A stretch of DNA of 64,000 bases from Imbroritus primus. Lineage in GTDB: Bacteria > Pseudomonadota > Gammaproteobacteria > Burkholderiales > Burkholderiaceae. Positions 8,518 to 16,528 of the stretch are shown piece by piece; the first letter of the stretch is position 1, and each line of letters begins with the position of its first letter. The notes beneath the pieces are model-generated. The model saw nothing but the letters and a program-made list of their open reading frames with translations, was not told the origin of the DNA and made no database searches. The position numbers and the translations under genes were made by a program. The DNA is taken from positions 186,001 through 250,000 of the forward strand of contig NZ_OZ201293.1 of assembly GCF_964332355.1 (NCBI RefSeq). Direction: 5' to 3'.

Positions 8518-10497
8518 TCAGGCGGCCGTGGACGCATCGCCATCCACGGCAAACTGGTGGCGGCCATTCTGCTTGGCGCGATACAGCGCGGCGTCGGCCC
8601 GCGCCTTGATGTCGTCGACCGTATTGTGTTCTGGCTGGCTCAGCGCGATGCCGATGCTCACCCCCATCGGGATAATTTGCGTGCCGAACACGAACGGCAT
8701 GCGCGTGGCCTCCAGAATATCGCGGGCCACGCGTGTGACCTGTTCCGGATGATTGATCCCGTCGATCACAATGGCAAACTCGTCTCCGCCCAGGCGCGCC
8801 ACCGTGTCGGTCTTGCGGATACAACCGAGGATCTGCATCGAGAACGTCTGCAGCAGCGCGTCGCCGCAAGCGTGGCCATAGGTGTCGTTGACGGTCTTGA
8901 AGTGATCGAGATCAAGATACAGCAGCGCGAACGGGATACGTGCCAGATTGGCATCATCGACGGCGACCGCCAGCCGGCGATCGAATCCCTTGCGATTGGC
9001 GATGCCGGTCAGGTGGTCGAGCTGGGTGAGCGCGTCCAGGCGTTCCACTTCCGCTTTCTCGGCCGTGATGTCGCGCACCAGGATATGAATGCCGACGACC
9101 TCGGTGTGATCGGCATTCCATTCAGGCTGGTACAAGGCTTCGGTCCAGAGCATGCCGCCGCCCTGGACCAGTTCCGAGGTCTCGAAGGAAATTTCTTCGC
9201 CGGCGAAGGCGCGGCGCAGATAGGGTTGTAGGCGCTGGTAAGCCTCCTCGCCCAGCAGATCGCGAATATGCATGCCGCGCAGTTCGGCGGCCGGTCGCCC
9301 AAACTCCCGCTCGTACGCGTGATTGTTGAATACGTACCGCTCGTTCCGGTCCAGATACGCCACCAGCGACGGTAAATGGTCGGCAATGTTGCGCATGCGC
9401 AGTTCGCCAGCCCGCAGCTCCGCCTCCGAACGGCGCAGCGCATCGTTCTGCAGATTCAATTGCGACATCAAGGATGCGAACTCGCGCCCGACTTCGCCAA
9501 TTTCATCATTGCGCTGCAGGACCAGCGACTCATAGGCTGCGTCATCCTCATGGCTGCGCTGCACGACGTCACGCAGGCGGCTGAGCGGCGCCAGCAGGTA
9601 CCAGGTCGCCAGCCATGCCGCGACGCCAGCGATTGCCGCCACCACGATGGCGATTGTTTTCATGCGGGTATGCATCGCCCGGAGCGGAGCATAAGCCTCA
9701 TTCGCCGGAACGACCGCCACCAGTTCCCAACCCGTGCTTTGCAGAATGTAGCGTGAGACCAGGGCCGCATTGGGCGCAAGGAACTCGTAACGGCTGGGCT
9801 GCATCTGCTCGCCGCAGTTCTCTCCGGTGAGGTGCGCGGCCTTGCCGAGCTGGGCAGTATCACGGTGCATCACATACAGCGCGCGCGGGCCACCGGAGAC
9901 CAGGCAATAGTAGCCAGTGACGCCGATACGGTGATGGGCGATGCGGCCGAGAAAGTTCGGCTTGAGCAGGTTTAGCGCACCGCCCAGCATACCCACCACG
10001 CGGCCATCCGCCGCAATGACCGGCGCCACCATGTACACCATGGGCGTGTGCGAGGAACGCGAATACACCGGATCGGAGATCACTACATCCCGGGTCCGCA
10101 AGGCTTCCTGGAAGTAGGCGCGATCGCTGACATTCAGCCGTTGTGCGCCCAGTGGCGCAGTGGAGTAGTCTACGTTTCCTTTCGGGTCGATAAAGAACAG
10201 ATTATCGAAGGCCAAGGGAAGCGGCAGGCTGTGCAGGATGGCATTGGCGTGTGACGGCGATGACGGGAATTTGCCCTGCAGTTCCGCCACCAGATGGCGC
10301 AGCATTTCGCTGCGATCCTCGAACTTGGTGTCCAGTTGTTCGGCCACCAGCTTGACCTGGGACGACTGCTGCTGCTCGAGCAGGGCCTGCAGATCACGAA
10401 ATGCCAGGAACTGGCTGCCCAACGAGGCAAGGATCGTCAGGGCGATGGCGATCAGCGACGAAAAAAGGGCCAGACGGGTCTTCAGCGAAATCTGCAT
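8518..10497 (-). CDS. Membrane diguanylate cyclase (dCache-HAMP-PAS-GGDEF)
   Basis: A 659-residue sensor that should make cyclic di-GMP. Visible parts are an N-terminal membrane anchor (about 8-30), an extracytoplasmic double-Cache-type sensor (about 35-275), a second membrane segment (about 283-303), a HAMP-like linker, a PAS domain (about 365-480) and a C-terminal GGDEF domain. The catalytic motif is intact (LGGDEF at about 570), with an RxxD inhibitory site (RKTD) five residues upstream, so product feedback is expected. No EAL domain is present. The gene is monocistronic. It sits beside the T3SS regulators, but nothing in the sequence ties its signal to secretion. Confidence 0.9.
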   Translation of the reverse strand: MQISLKTRLALFSSLIAIALTILASLGSQFLAFRDLQALLEQQQSSQVKLVAEQLDTKFEDRSEMLRHLVAELQGKFPSSPSHANAILHSLPLPLAFDNLFFIDPKGNVDYSTAPLGAQRLNVSDRAYFQEALRTRDVVISDPVYSRSSHTPMVYMVAPVIAADGRVVGMLGGALNLLKPNFLGRIAHHRIGVTGYYCLVSGGPRALYVMHRDTAQLGKAAHLTGENCGEQMQPSRYEFLAPNAALVSRYILQSTGWELVAVVPANEAYAPLRAMHTRMKTIAIVVAAIAGVAAWLATWYLLAPLSRLRDVVQRSHEDDAAYESLVLQRNDEIGEVGREFASLMSQLNLQNDALRRSEAELRAGELRMRNIADHLPSLVAYLDRNERYVFNNHAYEREFGRPAAELRGMHIRDLLGEEAYQRLQPYLRRAFAGEEISFETSELVQGGGMLWTEALYQPEWNADHTEVVGIHILVRDITAEKAEVERLDALTQLDHLTGIANRKGFDRRLAVAVDDANLARIPFALLYLDLDHFKTVNDTYGHACGDALLQTFSMQILGCIRKTDTVARLGGDEFAIVIDGINHPEQVTRVARDILEATRMPFVFGTQIIPMGVSIGIALSQPEHNTVDDIKARADAALYRAKQNGRHQFAVDGDASTAA

Positions 10498-10702
10498 GCA
10501 ACACGAGGCGAGCCTGGGTTCTTCGGCATGTGCGCGCCCGGAGTGACCGGTGGAAGTCTATCCCAACGCGCCGGGTGGGTGGGCATGGGTCGCTTCCTGC
10601 CAGTCATTGACGCATGGGCTCGGGGCGCACGCACGACAGGGAATCGTCAGTATCCCACACTCGCCGTGCTGCACCCCGCCAAGGATGGCCCAGCCGTTTC
10701 CG

Positions 10703-11500
10703 TCAGGCAGGTTCCCGTTGGCGCACATGCGCCGCCGGAACCCGTTGCGGCTGGTCTGCGATCACGTTGGCGCGGCCCCGCGGAGCCGACGGCACGCCGG
10801 CTGCCGGTAGGCTGGCCGGGGCCATGCTGCCCGTCTCCGGCATCGAGTTATCCGGCGAAGACATCAGTTGCGACGAGTAGAAGCGGTGCAGGTCTGCACT
10901 CCCCCGGAAGCCCAGTTTGCGGAACGCTGATTGCTTCTGCAGGCTGATAGTCTTCACGCTCCGGTTGGCCATGTGCGCAATCTCCGACAGCGACAGCCCG
11001 CGGGCGAATTTTTCGAGTACGTCGCGCTCGCGCGGTGTCAGCCCGTGGATGCCCGTGGTCTGATAGCGGAAATCGCTGGTCAGCAGTTCTTGGGAAGTAA
11101 ATACCTGCCCGTAGCGGATCGCCCCGAGTGCGCGCAACATCTCGTCCGGCTCGAAATTCAGGCTGAGCAGGGCGCGGATGCCCAGAAGCATGCCGTTGCG
11201 CAGGAAAAATGGGGCTTCGGTCTGATCCACCGCAAGCAGCACGGGCAAGCTGGGATGCTGACGGCGCAGATTGTTCAGCCAGGTGGAAATATTGCAGCGC
11301 AAAAACAGCTTGCCGCTCAGGAAGATAATCAGCGCGGTGGGAAGCTGGGCGGGAATCGACGCCAGGATATCGCTAGGCGTCCGGCAGACCGCGTGGGTGG
11401 TTGCCCAGGTGGTTGTGCCGATGGCAGAGGTGATGCCATGCGACACCACTGGCAGATCAGTAGCAATAACAACGTGTAATAAGGAATGTTCCGGATTCAT
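10703..11500 (-). CDS. LuxR/NarL-type regulator with degenerate receiver
   Basis: A 265-residue DNA-binding protein at the edge of the T3SS locus. The C-terminal half has a full LuxR/NarL HTH (LTPRERDVLEKFARGLSLSE, recognition helix near NRSVKTISLQ), close to RcsB/BvgA-type regulators. The N-terminal half has receiver-like organisation (VVIATDLPVVSHGI), but the expected phospho-acceptor Asp is missing (IIFLSGKLF). The conserved switch Lys is also not in place (LLSLNFEPDEM). It therefore probably acts without phosphorylation. A Pro/Ala/Arg-rich tail follows the HTH. ATG at 11500 has GGAG about 10 nt upstream. A role in T3SS control is inferred from position only. Confidence 0.75.
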   Translation of the reverse strand: MNPEHSLLHVVIATDLPVVSHGITSAIGTTTWATTHAVCRTPSDILASIPAQLPTALIIFLSGKLFLRCNISTWLNNLRRQHPSLPVLLAVDQTEAPFFLRNGMLLGIRALLSLNFEPDEMLRALGAIRYGQVFTSQELLTSDFRYQTTGIHGLTPRERDVLEKFARGLSLSEIAHMANRSVKTISLQKQSAFRKLGFRGSADLHRFYSSQLMSSPDNSMPETGSMAPASLPAAGVPSAPRGRANVIADQPQRVPAAHVRQREPA

Positions 11501-11652
11501 CTCGGGCGATCTCCAGACTGATTAGCCGTCAACAGCGCAACGTCCCGAGCGCAATCCGCGCAATCCCTCGACAGCCTTCAGGGAAAAACTACTGGCTGCG
11601 TTTTTTGTCCCCCGGCGGGCATGCAGCTCATGAGCAAACTCTACCCTAGGGG

Positions 11653-11692
11653 GTTTCTTAGAAACAAACACAAGTCAATTGCAAACAATTGA
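11653..11692. promoter_or_regulatory. Inverted repeats upstream of the LuxR-type gene
   Basis: This AT-rich stretch lies 150-190 nt upstream of the LuxR-type start. It holds two small inverted repeats: GTTTC-TTA-GAAAC (11653-11665) and TCAATTG-CAAA-CAATTGA (11675-11692). The local base composition differs sharply from the GC-rich surroundings. These are candidate operators; no promoter hexamers are convincing. Confidence 0.35.
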
Positions 11693-11764
11693 AAACTACA
11701 CTTCACAAAGCATGAGGCGGCGATGCGTTGCGCCTGATTGATTCTCATTTCCATGATGGCCGTT

Positions 11765-12517
11765 TCACGCAGCGGGCACGACGAGATACGGCTGTGCCGG
11801 CATGCGGACTGGCATGCTGGGCTGTGGCTTCGGCAATTCGTAATCCGCGTTGACCTCCAGCTTGTAGCCGCGCGAGTACACCGTCCGCAGCGTCACGCCC
11901 ATCTGTCCGGACATGTGGAGTTTCTTGCGCAGTTTGTAGATGTGCTGCTCGATCGTGCGGGTCGCCACGTCGATTTCGGCGCCCCAAATGGCATGCGCCA
12001 GCTTGTCGCGCGCCACGCATTTTCCGACATTGGAAAACAGCAGCCAGGCCGTGGCGAACTCGCGTGGGGTCAGATGAATGTGATGATCATTGACCGTGGC
12101 ATGGCCTGAAACGCGATCGAGGCAGTACGGGCCGATATTGATGCGTGCGGCGGTGCTGCGGTCCAGCGCACTGCGCCGCATGGCCATGTTGATGCGGATT
12201 TCGAGTTCGCGTGGCGAAACCGGCTCGATCATCACATCGTCCGCGCCGGCCTCGAAGTACGGGATCATGGCATCGTGGTTGGGCGCATTCACCAGCACGA
12301 TGATCGGTGCGCGCGGACCATGTGTCGATGCGTGCCACGAGAACAGTGATGCCGGCTTGGTTCCCGTGACCAGGATGAAATCGTACGAGCGCCGCTGCAC
12401 GGCACGCAGTAGCCGCAGCTCCTCATGAAATACCTCGACTTCCAGGTGCAACAAGCCGAAGCACTGATGGAGCAGTGCAACCAACCGGTTTTCATTCCCA
12501 TAAACGGCACACAACAC
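11765..12517 (-). CDS. OmpR-type winged-helix regulator with pseudo-receiver
   Basis: A 250-residue OmpR/PhoB-like protein. The C-terminal winged helix is intact (LTPREFATAWLLFSN, then TRTIEQHIYKLRKKL and a YSRGYKLE wing). In the N-terminal receiver the phospho-acceptor Asp is replaced by Thr51 (YDFILVTGTKP), the acidic pocket is degraded (AVYGNEN), and the switch Lys is Glu (MIEPVSPREL). It cannot be phosphorylated in the normal way, so it may be constitutive or need a partner. The start is GTG at 12517, supported by CGGAGA upstream. With the next two regulators it frames the T3SS locus, as HilA-, HrpG- or ToxR-like proteins do in other systems. Control of secretion is inferred. Confidence 0.78.
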   Translation of the reverse strand: MLCAVYGNENRLVALLHQCFGLLHLEVEVFHEELRLLRAVQRRSYDFILVTGTKPASLFSWHASTHGPRAPIIVLVNAPNHDAMIPYFEAGADDVMIEPVSPRELEIRINMAMRRSALDRSTAARINIGPYCLDRVSGHATVNDHHIHLTPREFATAWLLFSNVGKCVARDKLAHAIWGAEIDVATRTIEQHIYKLRKKLHMSGQMGVTLRTVYSRGYKLEVNADYELPKPQPSMPVRMPAQPYLVVPAA

Positions 12518-12570
12518 GTCGTTCTCCGAATTTAGCGATGGCAGATGGCGAAATCGGGTGACTGGATGCG

Positions 12571-12592
12571 GACACAGCCATCAGGCTGTGTC
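12571..12592. promoter_or_regulatory. Perfect 9-bp inverted repeat upstream of OmpR-type gene
   Basis: GACACAGCC-ATCA-GGCTGTGTC lies about 54 nt upstream of the GTG of the OmpR-type regulator. It could be an operator or a 5'-leader hairpin. There is no T-run on either side, so it is not a simple terminator. Confidence 0.4.
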
Positions 12593-12711
12593 GGGGCCGA
12601 GCCTTTGCGAGACTGTTTAGGTCACTGTGATTCTGCGGAAAGCGGCCGCCCAGACCGTGTCAGTGTATGCGGCCGTCGAATTCCATACTGCAAAGAAATG
12701 TCATATCCGCG

Positions 12712-12740
12712 GCATTGCCCGCCTGTTTGGCGGGCAATGC
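12712..12740 (-). terminator. Strong hairpin behind the AraC-type gene
   Basis: A perfect 12-bp stem (GCATTGCCCGCC, loop TGTTT, GGCGGGCAATGC) begins 11 nt past the stop codon of the AraC-type regulator. There is no U-tract, so termination would be imperfect or the hairpin may protect the mRNA end. The stem itself is unambiguous. Confidence 0.6.
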
Positions 12741-12750
12741 CTTCCTCGCA

Positions 12751-14208
12751 TCAGGCTGCACGCTCGACCGTTTCCGACGGCGCTTCGTCAAAGCGCTTGC
12801 GGTAGCTGTTCAGCAGCGTTGAGCGGTTGCGCACGCCCCATTTGGCTGCGGTCTCGAGAATATTGGCGGAGGCGCTGTGGTGGGTATCCGTCAATTCCTC
12901 GCGAATGCGCTCCATGCGTCGCACGCGGATCACCTCGGATGGCGACATTCCCAAGTGGGCCTTGAAGGCCGCCTGCAGGGCGCGCTCAGTCACGCCGATG
13001 TGCTCGGCGACGCGCCGGACTGACAGGCCCGGGTCACGCAGCTGCACGATCAGGTAGCGATAGGCGCGGCGGTACTTGGCCGGCAGGCAGACCGAAATAT
13101 CGTCGCCAGCCCCTTCGGCCGGGCGCGGTACGATGGTCGAGGCGAGCGCTGCAATGGTGCTGTCGCGCCGCGCGAACTCCAGGGCGGTGCCGGCATAGTC
13201 GCGCAGCATGCGAACCGTCAGCTCCAGCTTGCCGTGCTGTTCCGCCAGCCGCGCGCTGCAGAAGAAGTAATCGAGAATCCACCGGCCGTGGGTCGGTTCA
13301 GACTGGTAGCGGTGTCGGCAGGCGGTCAGCATCATGTCCGCGATATCGGTGAGATTGCCGGCGATGGCGGCCAGCGCGATCTCCAGGCGAACAGCCACCT
13401 CGTAGTCCGACATCCCCTCGCGCTCGGCCCAGCCGAGGTGGCGCAGCACGCTCGGCACGGCGTAGTCATCGCCTTCGGACAGCATGAGCAGGGCACGCAG
13501 ATAGGCGAGGCGGTCGCGCAGAACCGGGATCGCCTCGAAGTCGCTGTCGCGGTCGAGCTTGCGCATCAGCGTGTCCAGTTGCCCCATGGTGCGCCAGCTG
13601 TCATGGGCGGCCGGATGCCAGTACGTATGGTTCGTGATGCGCTGCGAATAGCGCAGGTAGTGCTGCACGCTGACATCCGCCTGCAAGGCTTCCAGGATCA
13701 GCTCGGTGTTGGGCGCGATGTCCTCGGGATCGAGGGTGGCTAGCAGCTGCTCCGCGCTGCCAGCGTCGCCGGCAGCGAGCAGTGTCACGGCAGCCCCCAC
13801 TGTCATTTCGATGCGTTGCGCCGAGGTCAGCGTCTTGTCGTCGAGCATGCGACGGAAACCTGCGAAGGCCGATGCCAGCCGCGACTGGAACAGGCTTTTC
13901 CACGCATTGTTGCGGAACGAGGCGAAGCGCACGGCCTTCTTGTCGAAGCCCAGGGCACGCTGGTGCCGGCGGTACAGCTCCTCGGCGTCCTCATGATTGG
14001 CCAACGCCGTGTGGATATCAGCATAGACGCATAGCGCGTCCGCTTCGGTCTGCGGCAGCGCCAGGCTGGTTTCCGGACCAAAGCGCCGCCGCTCGCCGGT
14101 GGCTGCGGCTTCCAGAAACTGTGCATGACGGATCTTGTGCTGCAACTCCGGCATGCTGGCCGTGGTTGCGTGGACGGACAACAGTGGGAGATAAAGGGAA
14201 GAGAACAT
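12751..14208 (-). CDS. Long AraC-family T3SS regulator (HrpB/HrpX-like)
   Basis: A 485-residue protein. The last 110 residues form an AraC/XylS double HTH (LSVRRVAEHIGVTERALQAA and a second helix pair near ETAAKWGVRNRSTLLNSYRK). The long N-terminal part (about 1-370) is all-helical and TPR-like, rich in Ala/Leu/Asp. Length and layout match HrpB of Ralstonia and HrpX of Xanthomonas, the AraC-type activators of hrp T3SS genes. The assignment rests on this layout and on the T3SS genes next door. I see no TTCG-N16-TTCG (hrpII/PIP) boxes in the adjacent promoter regions, so its target site may differ. ATG at 14208 has GGAG 8 nt upstream. Confidence 0.72.
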   Translation of the reverse strand: MFSSLYLPLLSVHATTASMPELQHKIRHAQFLEAAATGERRRFGPETSLALPQTEADALCVYADIHTALANHEDAEELYRRHQRALGFDKKAVRFASFRNNAWKSLFQSRLASAFAGFRRMLDDKTLTSAQRIEMTVGAAVTLLAAGDAGSAEQLLATLDPEDIAPNTELILEALQADVSVQHYLRYSQRITNHTYWHPAAHDSWRTMGQLDTLMRKLDRDSDFEAIPVLRDRLAYLRALLMLSEGDDYAVPSVLRHLGWAEREGMSDYEVAVRLEIALAAIAGNLTDIADMMLTACRHRYQSEPTHGRWILDYFFCSARLAEQHGKLELTVRMLRDYAGTALEFARRDSTIAALASTIVPRPAEGAGDDISVCLPAKYRRAYRYLIVQLRDPGLSVRRVAEHIGVTERALQAAFKAHLGMSPSEVIRVRRMERIREELTDTHHSASANILETAAKWGVRNRSTLLNSYRKRFDEAPSETVERAA

Positions 14209-14650
14209 CGGCCTGCTCCGAGTCGCATGTCTGCTGAGGTACGCCGGCCTTCCAGCGACGCGTCAAACGCATGGGCGCGCTGCGGAAAGAAGCGTGTTTG
14301 CGGGCCTACTTTACGGTCCAGGAATGCCGGAAACTCTCAAAATGTTTCTACTGTTTGTGTGAGCAATTGTGTCGCCGGTGCCAAACGTGAGGCCAGGTCG
14401 TGCCTGGAAACCTGCAAGGTTGCATGCATAGGTGAATTCACGGAGTAGGGAAGTGCGTCGTGGCGCGCCGGGCAGAGGATGTGTGTCACCGCCATTCGGG
14501 AGGTGGGCCCCCGGACTGAATTCAATAACCGGATATTTCTCATGAGGTGTGAACTGTCTGTCGCCTGCGGTTACTGACCATAGCGATGCGGGCCTTGCTG
14601 GCTTGCGCCAGCCAGTGCGCTGGCTTATCACTTTTTCACCGGATATCGCC
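14209..14650. promoter_or_regulatory. 442-bp divergent region between AraC-type regulator and CesT chaperone
   Basis: No gene is apparent. Near its right end, three mutually complementary segments, GCTGGC (14597-14602), GCCAGC (14607-14612) and GCTGGC (14619-14624), can form two exclusive hairpins. The second is followed by the T-rich TTATCACTTTTTC, 27 nt before the chaperone ATG. This looks like a small attenuator or leader structure. A run of T/A around 14340 could hold the AraC gene promoter, but I cannot assign hexamers. Confidence 0.35.
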
Positions 14651-15139
14651 ATGTCGAAACGCTATTTCGAGGTACTGGAAGAGTTCGCAACCCATGTCGG
14701 TGTGGATTCCAAAAAGGAATTCCTCGAAGAACAGGAGTTGATGATCGAACGCACCGTGGTCGGCTTCCTTTGGGAAGGGGACGAAGAAAATGGCGACGTG
14801 ATCTTTTTCATCCGTCTGGGGGCGCCGGGCGCGGCCCGGTTGCAGGAAATCGCCCTCCAACTGCTCGAGGCCAATTACCTCGCGGCGGGTGTGGGCGGCA
14901 GCACTATTGGCGTGCATCATGACAGCGGCGAAGTCGTGATCTCGTCCTCCATCAATGCGCATGGCCTGACCGGCGAAAGCCTGGCGGGCGTGATCGGCGG
15001 GTTCCTCGATACGGCCGCGCAGTGGGAAAGCGTCGTCAAGGGGCAGCCTGACTCTGCGGCCGCGCCGGCAAGCAGCGGCGCGGTTGCGCCGGAGGCCCTG
15101 ACGGATCTGCAGCGCATGAGCATGGGTCTGCGCGCCTGA
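14651..15139 (+). CDS. CesT/Tir-family type III secretion chaperone
   Basis: A 162-residue acidic cytoplasmic protein (MSKRYFEVLEEFATHVGVD) with the alpha-beta-beta-beta-alpha-beta-beta-alpha layout of class I T3SS chaperones (CesT/SycE family). Visible beta-strand segments are TVVGFLWEGDEENGDVIFFI, GSTIGVHHDSGEVVISSSI and the final amphipathic helix. These dimeric proteins keep an effector or translocator secretion-ready. No obvious cognate effector lies directly beside it; the nearest candidate substrates are the needle gene behind a terminator and the translocators further downstream. The start at 14651 is preceded only by a weak site. The leader hairpins upstream may control its translation. 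Confidence 0.72.
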   Translation: MSKRYFEVLEEFATHVGVDSKKEFLEEQELMIERTVVGFLWEGDEENGDVIFFIRLGAPGAARLQEIALQLLEANYLAAGVGGSTIGVHHDSGEVVISSSINAHGLTGESLAGVIGGFLDTAAQWESVVKGQPDSAAAPASSGAVAPEALTDLQRMSMGLRA

Positions 15140-15636
15140 ATTTCCTTCGATCTCGAGTCGACTTCACGCCGCCATCTTTCGGCATCTTCCGGCACGCCAG
15201 CCGGGCCCGGCATGTCACCGGTTTCTTCCACGTCCCGTATCGCGGTCGAGCCGCCTGCATCGCTTCCCGGTTGAGTTTGGTAGGGCGAGGTCGGCCAGGA
15301 GCGGCCTCAGCGCTTTGTGCATCGCGACCCTCCAGAATGTCCCATCCTCCTTTCTGATTTACCTTGCGTCGTGCTCGACCTGTTTTTAGCCAGCAGGCAT
15401 ACTCGGCTGGCATGACGGCGCAAGGTAATACACTGGAGATCGCCCTCGGTATCCAGCGTATTGCCACCAACGGCACGCCCTGCGCAATGCTCGCGGCCTC
15501 GCCGTGACGGCCGCAGGCCGTTCGTGCGCATCAACCGCGTGGCGTGGGTCATAGTCGTCTGGCGTTACGTCGCCGGATGGACGTGCCCTGACCTCATGAG
15601 GTGGTTCTACGTTCTCCTCGGCGCTCAAGCATGCCC
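15140..15636. other. About 500 bp without recognisable gene
   Basis: This is convergent space between the CesT chaperone and the needle operon. Open frames here show no protein-like composition. Apart from the minus-strand terminator at its right edge, I see nothing in it that I can name. Confidence 0.6.
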
Positions 15637-15667
15637 AAAAAAAGCGGCATACCCGGAGGTATGCCGC
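15637..15667 (-). terminator. Rho-independent terminator of the minus-strand T3SS operon
   Basis: A perfect 10-bp stem with a 4-nt loop (GCGGCATACC-CGGA-GGTATGCCGC, 15644-15667) is followed, reading the minus strand, by seven T (A-run at 15637-15643). It lies 30 nt past the stop of the needle gene and ends the sctW-to-needle transcript. Confidence 0.93.
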
Positions 15668-15697
15668 CCTGCTGAATCCTGTTAGTGCGACAGGAGA

Positions 15698-15997
15698 TCA
15701 GCCGCGCATTGCGTCGATGGACTTGCGCATCATTTCGTCTTGCTTGCTGACCACGTTGACATAGATGCCGGTGACGCGGCTTTCCGTCTGTTGGTTGTTC
15801 AGCAGTTCCAGCGTGGACTTGGTGTCGTCGCCATTCTCTGCCGCCGCTTTCAGAAACGTGTCGCGAGCGCCGTGAGACTTATCCGCGAATGCTCCGTAAT
15901 TTTTGATGAGATCCGTGATAAAGCCGGTACCGCTGGCGGTACCAGTACCACCCGCACCGCCAGCACCGCCAGCACCACCATTATTGACTTCAGCCAT
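15698..15997 (-). CDS. sctF: Putative T3SS needle protein (SctF/YscF-like)
   Basis: A 99-residue Cys-free protein, last gene of the minus-strand T3SS operon. After a Gly/Ala/Thr-rich flexible N-terminus it is predicted to form two helices, ending in RVTGIYVNVVSKQDEMMRKS and DAMRG. This resembles the C-terminal half of YscF/PscF (a VIYN.NST...LRDLMQG-type pattern) in length, spacing and polarity. Gene order sctD, YscE-like, then this gene copies yscD-yscE-yscF of Ysc systems, which is the strongest argument. I choose the ATG at 15997 (GAGG 8 nt upstream) over one two codons earlier at 16003. It could instead be another small early substrate. Confidence 0.6.
   Translation of the reverse strand: MAEVNNGGAGGAGGAGGTGTASGTGFITDLIKNYGAFADKSHGARDTFLKAAAENGDDTKSTLELLNNQQTESRVTGIYVNVVSKQDEMMRKSIDAMRG
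15955..15980. repeat. 9-bp tandem repeat in the needle gene
   Basis: CACCGCCAG is repeated twice and followed by a partial copy CACCACCA. On the coding strand it writes the Gly-Gly-Ala repeats of the needle protein N-terminus. Units are a multiple of three, so slippage would change the length of the flexible segment without a frameshift. Confidence 0.7.
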
Positions 15998-16140
15998 GAT
16001 CATTACCTCATTTCGTCAAATGAGCCCAGGTTTATCCAAGATGTCAGCCCTGGGCTGATGCTGACAATTCAAAACTGTTCCGTGCTGGCCACCGTATCTT
16101 CCAAATGCCGGAGAGATGCGGTAGCGGATGCCGCCTTGCC

Positions 16141-16392
16141 TTATGCCTTCGCGAGCGCCTCGACGGTTTCCCGCGCGAGGACGACGGCTTCCGTCAATTG
16201 CTCCAGTGCAAGAAAACCTTGCCGGGAAGCGCCTGCATTGCGGCGACCCTGAATCCGTGCACTGATCTCATCGAGCTGCGCCAGCTTCTGCGCACGCGCC
16301 TTCGCACCTGCATCGCCGCTCAGTTGATCGAGAAGCGGATTGCGCTCAAGACGTTTTTCCGTTGGAGCGTTGTTGCGGGGCGGTGTGAGCAT
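16141..16392 (-). CDS. Small T3SS protein, YscE-like needle co-chaperone candidate
   Basis: An 83-residue basic, helix-rich protein of which the C-terminal half is Ala/Leu/Glu-rich (ALEQLTEAVVLARETVEALA). By place, between sctD and the needle gene, and by size it fits YscE/PscE (66-67 residues), the co-chaperone that with YscG keeps the needle subunit soluble. I see no YscG-like TPR protein next to it, unlike Ysc loci; the TPR chaperones of this locus lie in the plus-strand operon. ATG at 16392 follows a GGGAGAA site by 5 nt. An in-frame extension to 16476 is unlikely. Sequence similarity to YscE itself is too weak to claim. Confidence 0.5.
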   Translation of the reverse strand: MLTPPRNNAPTEKRLERNPLLDQLSGDAGAKARAQKLAQLDEISARIQGRRNAGASRQGFLALEQLTEAVVLARETVEALAKA

Positions 16393-16528
16393 CCTGGTTC
16401 TCCCTGCATTGCCGGATTGGCGTAACGTTGTTGTTGAGTAAGTGGCTTTCGCCAAGGCGCTGTTCCGGTATGTCACATTACTTTGCGAATATCTCTCTAG
16501 CGCGATCTTGCGAGCGCGATACCGCGCC

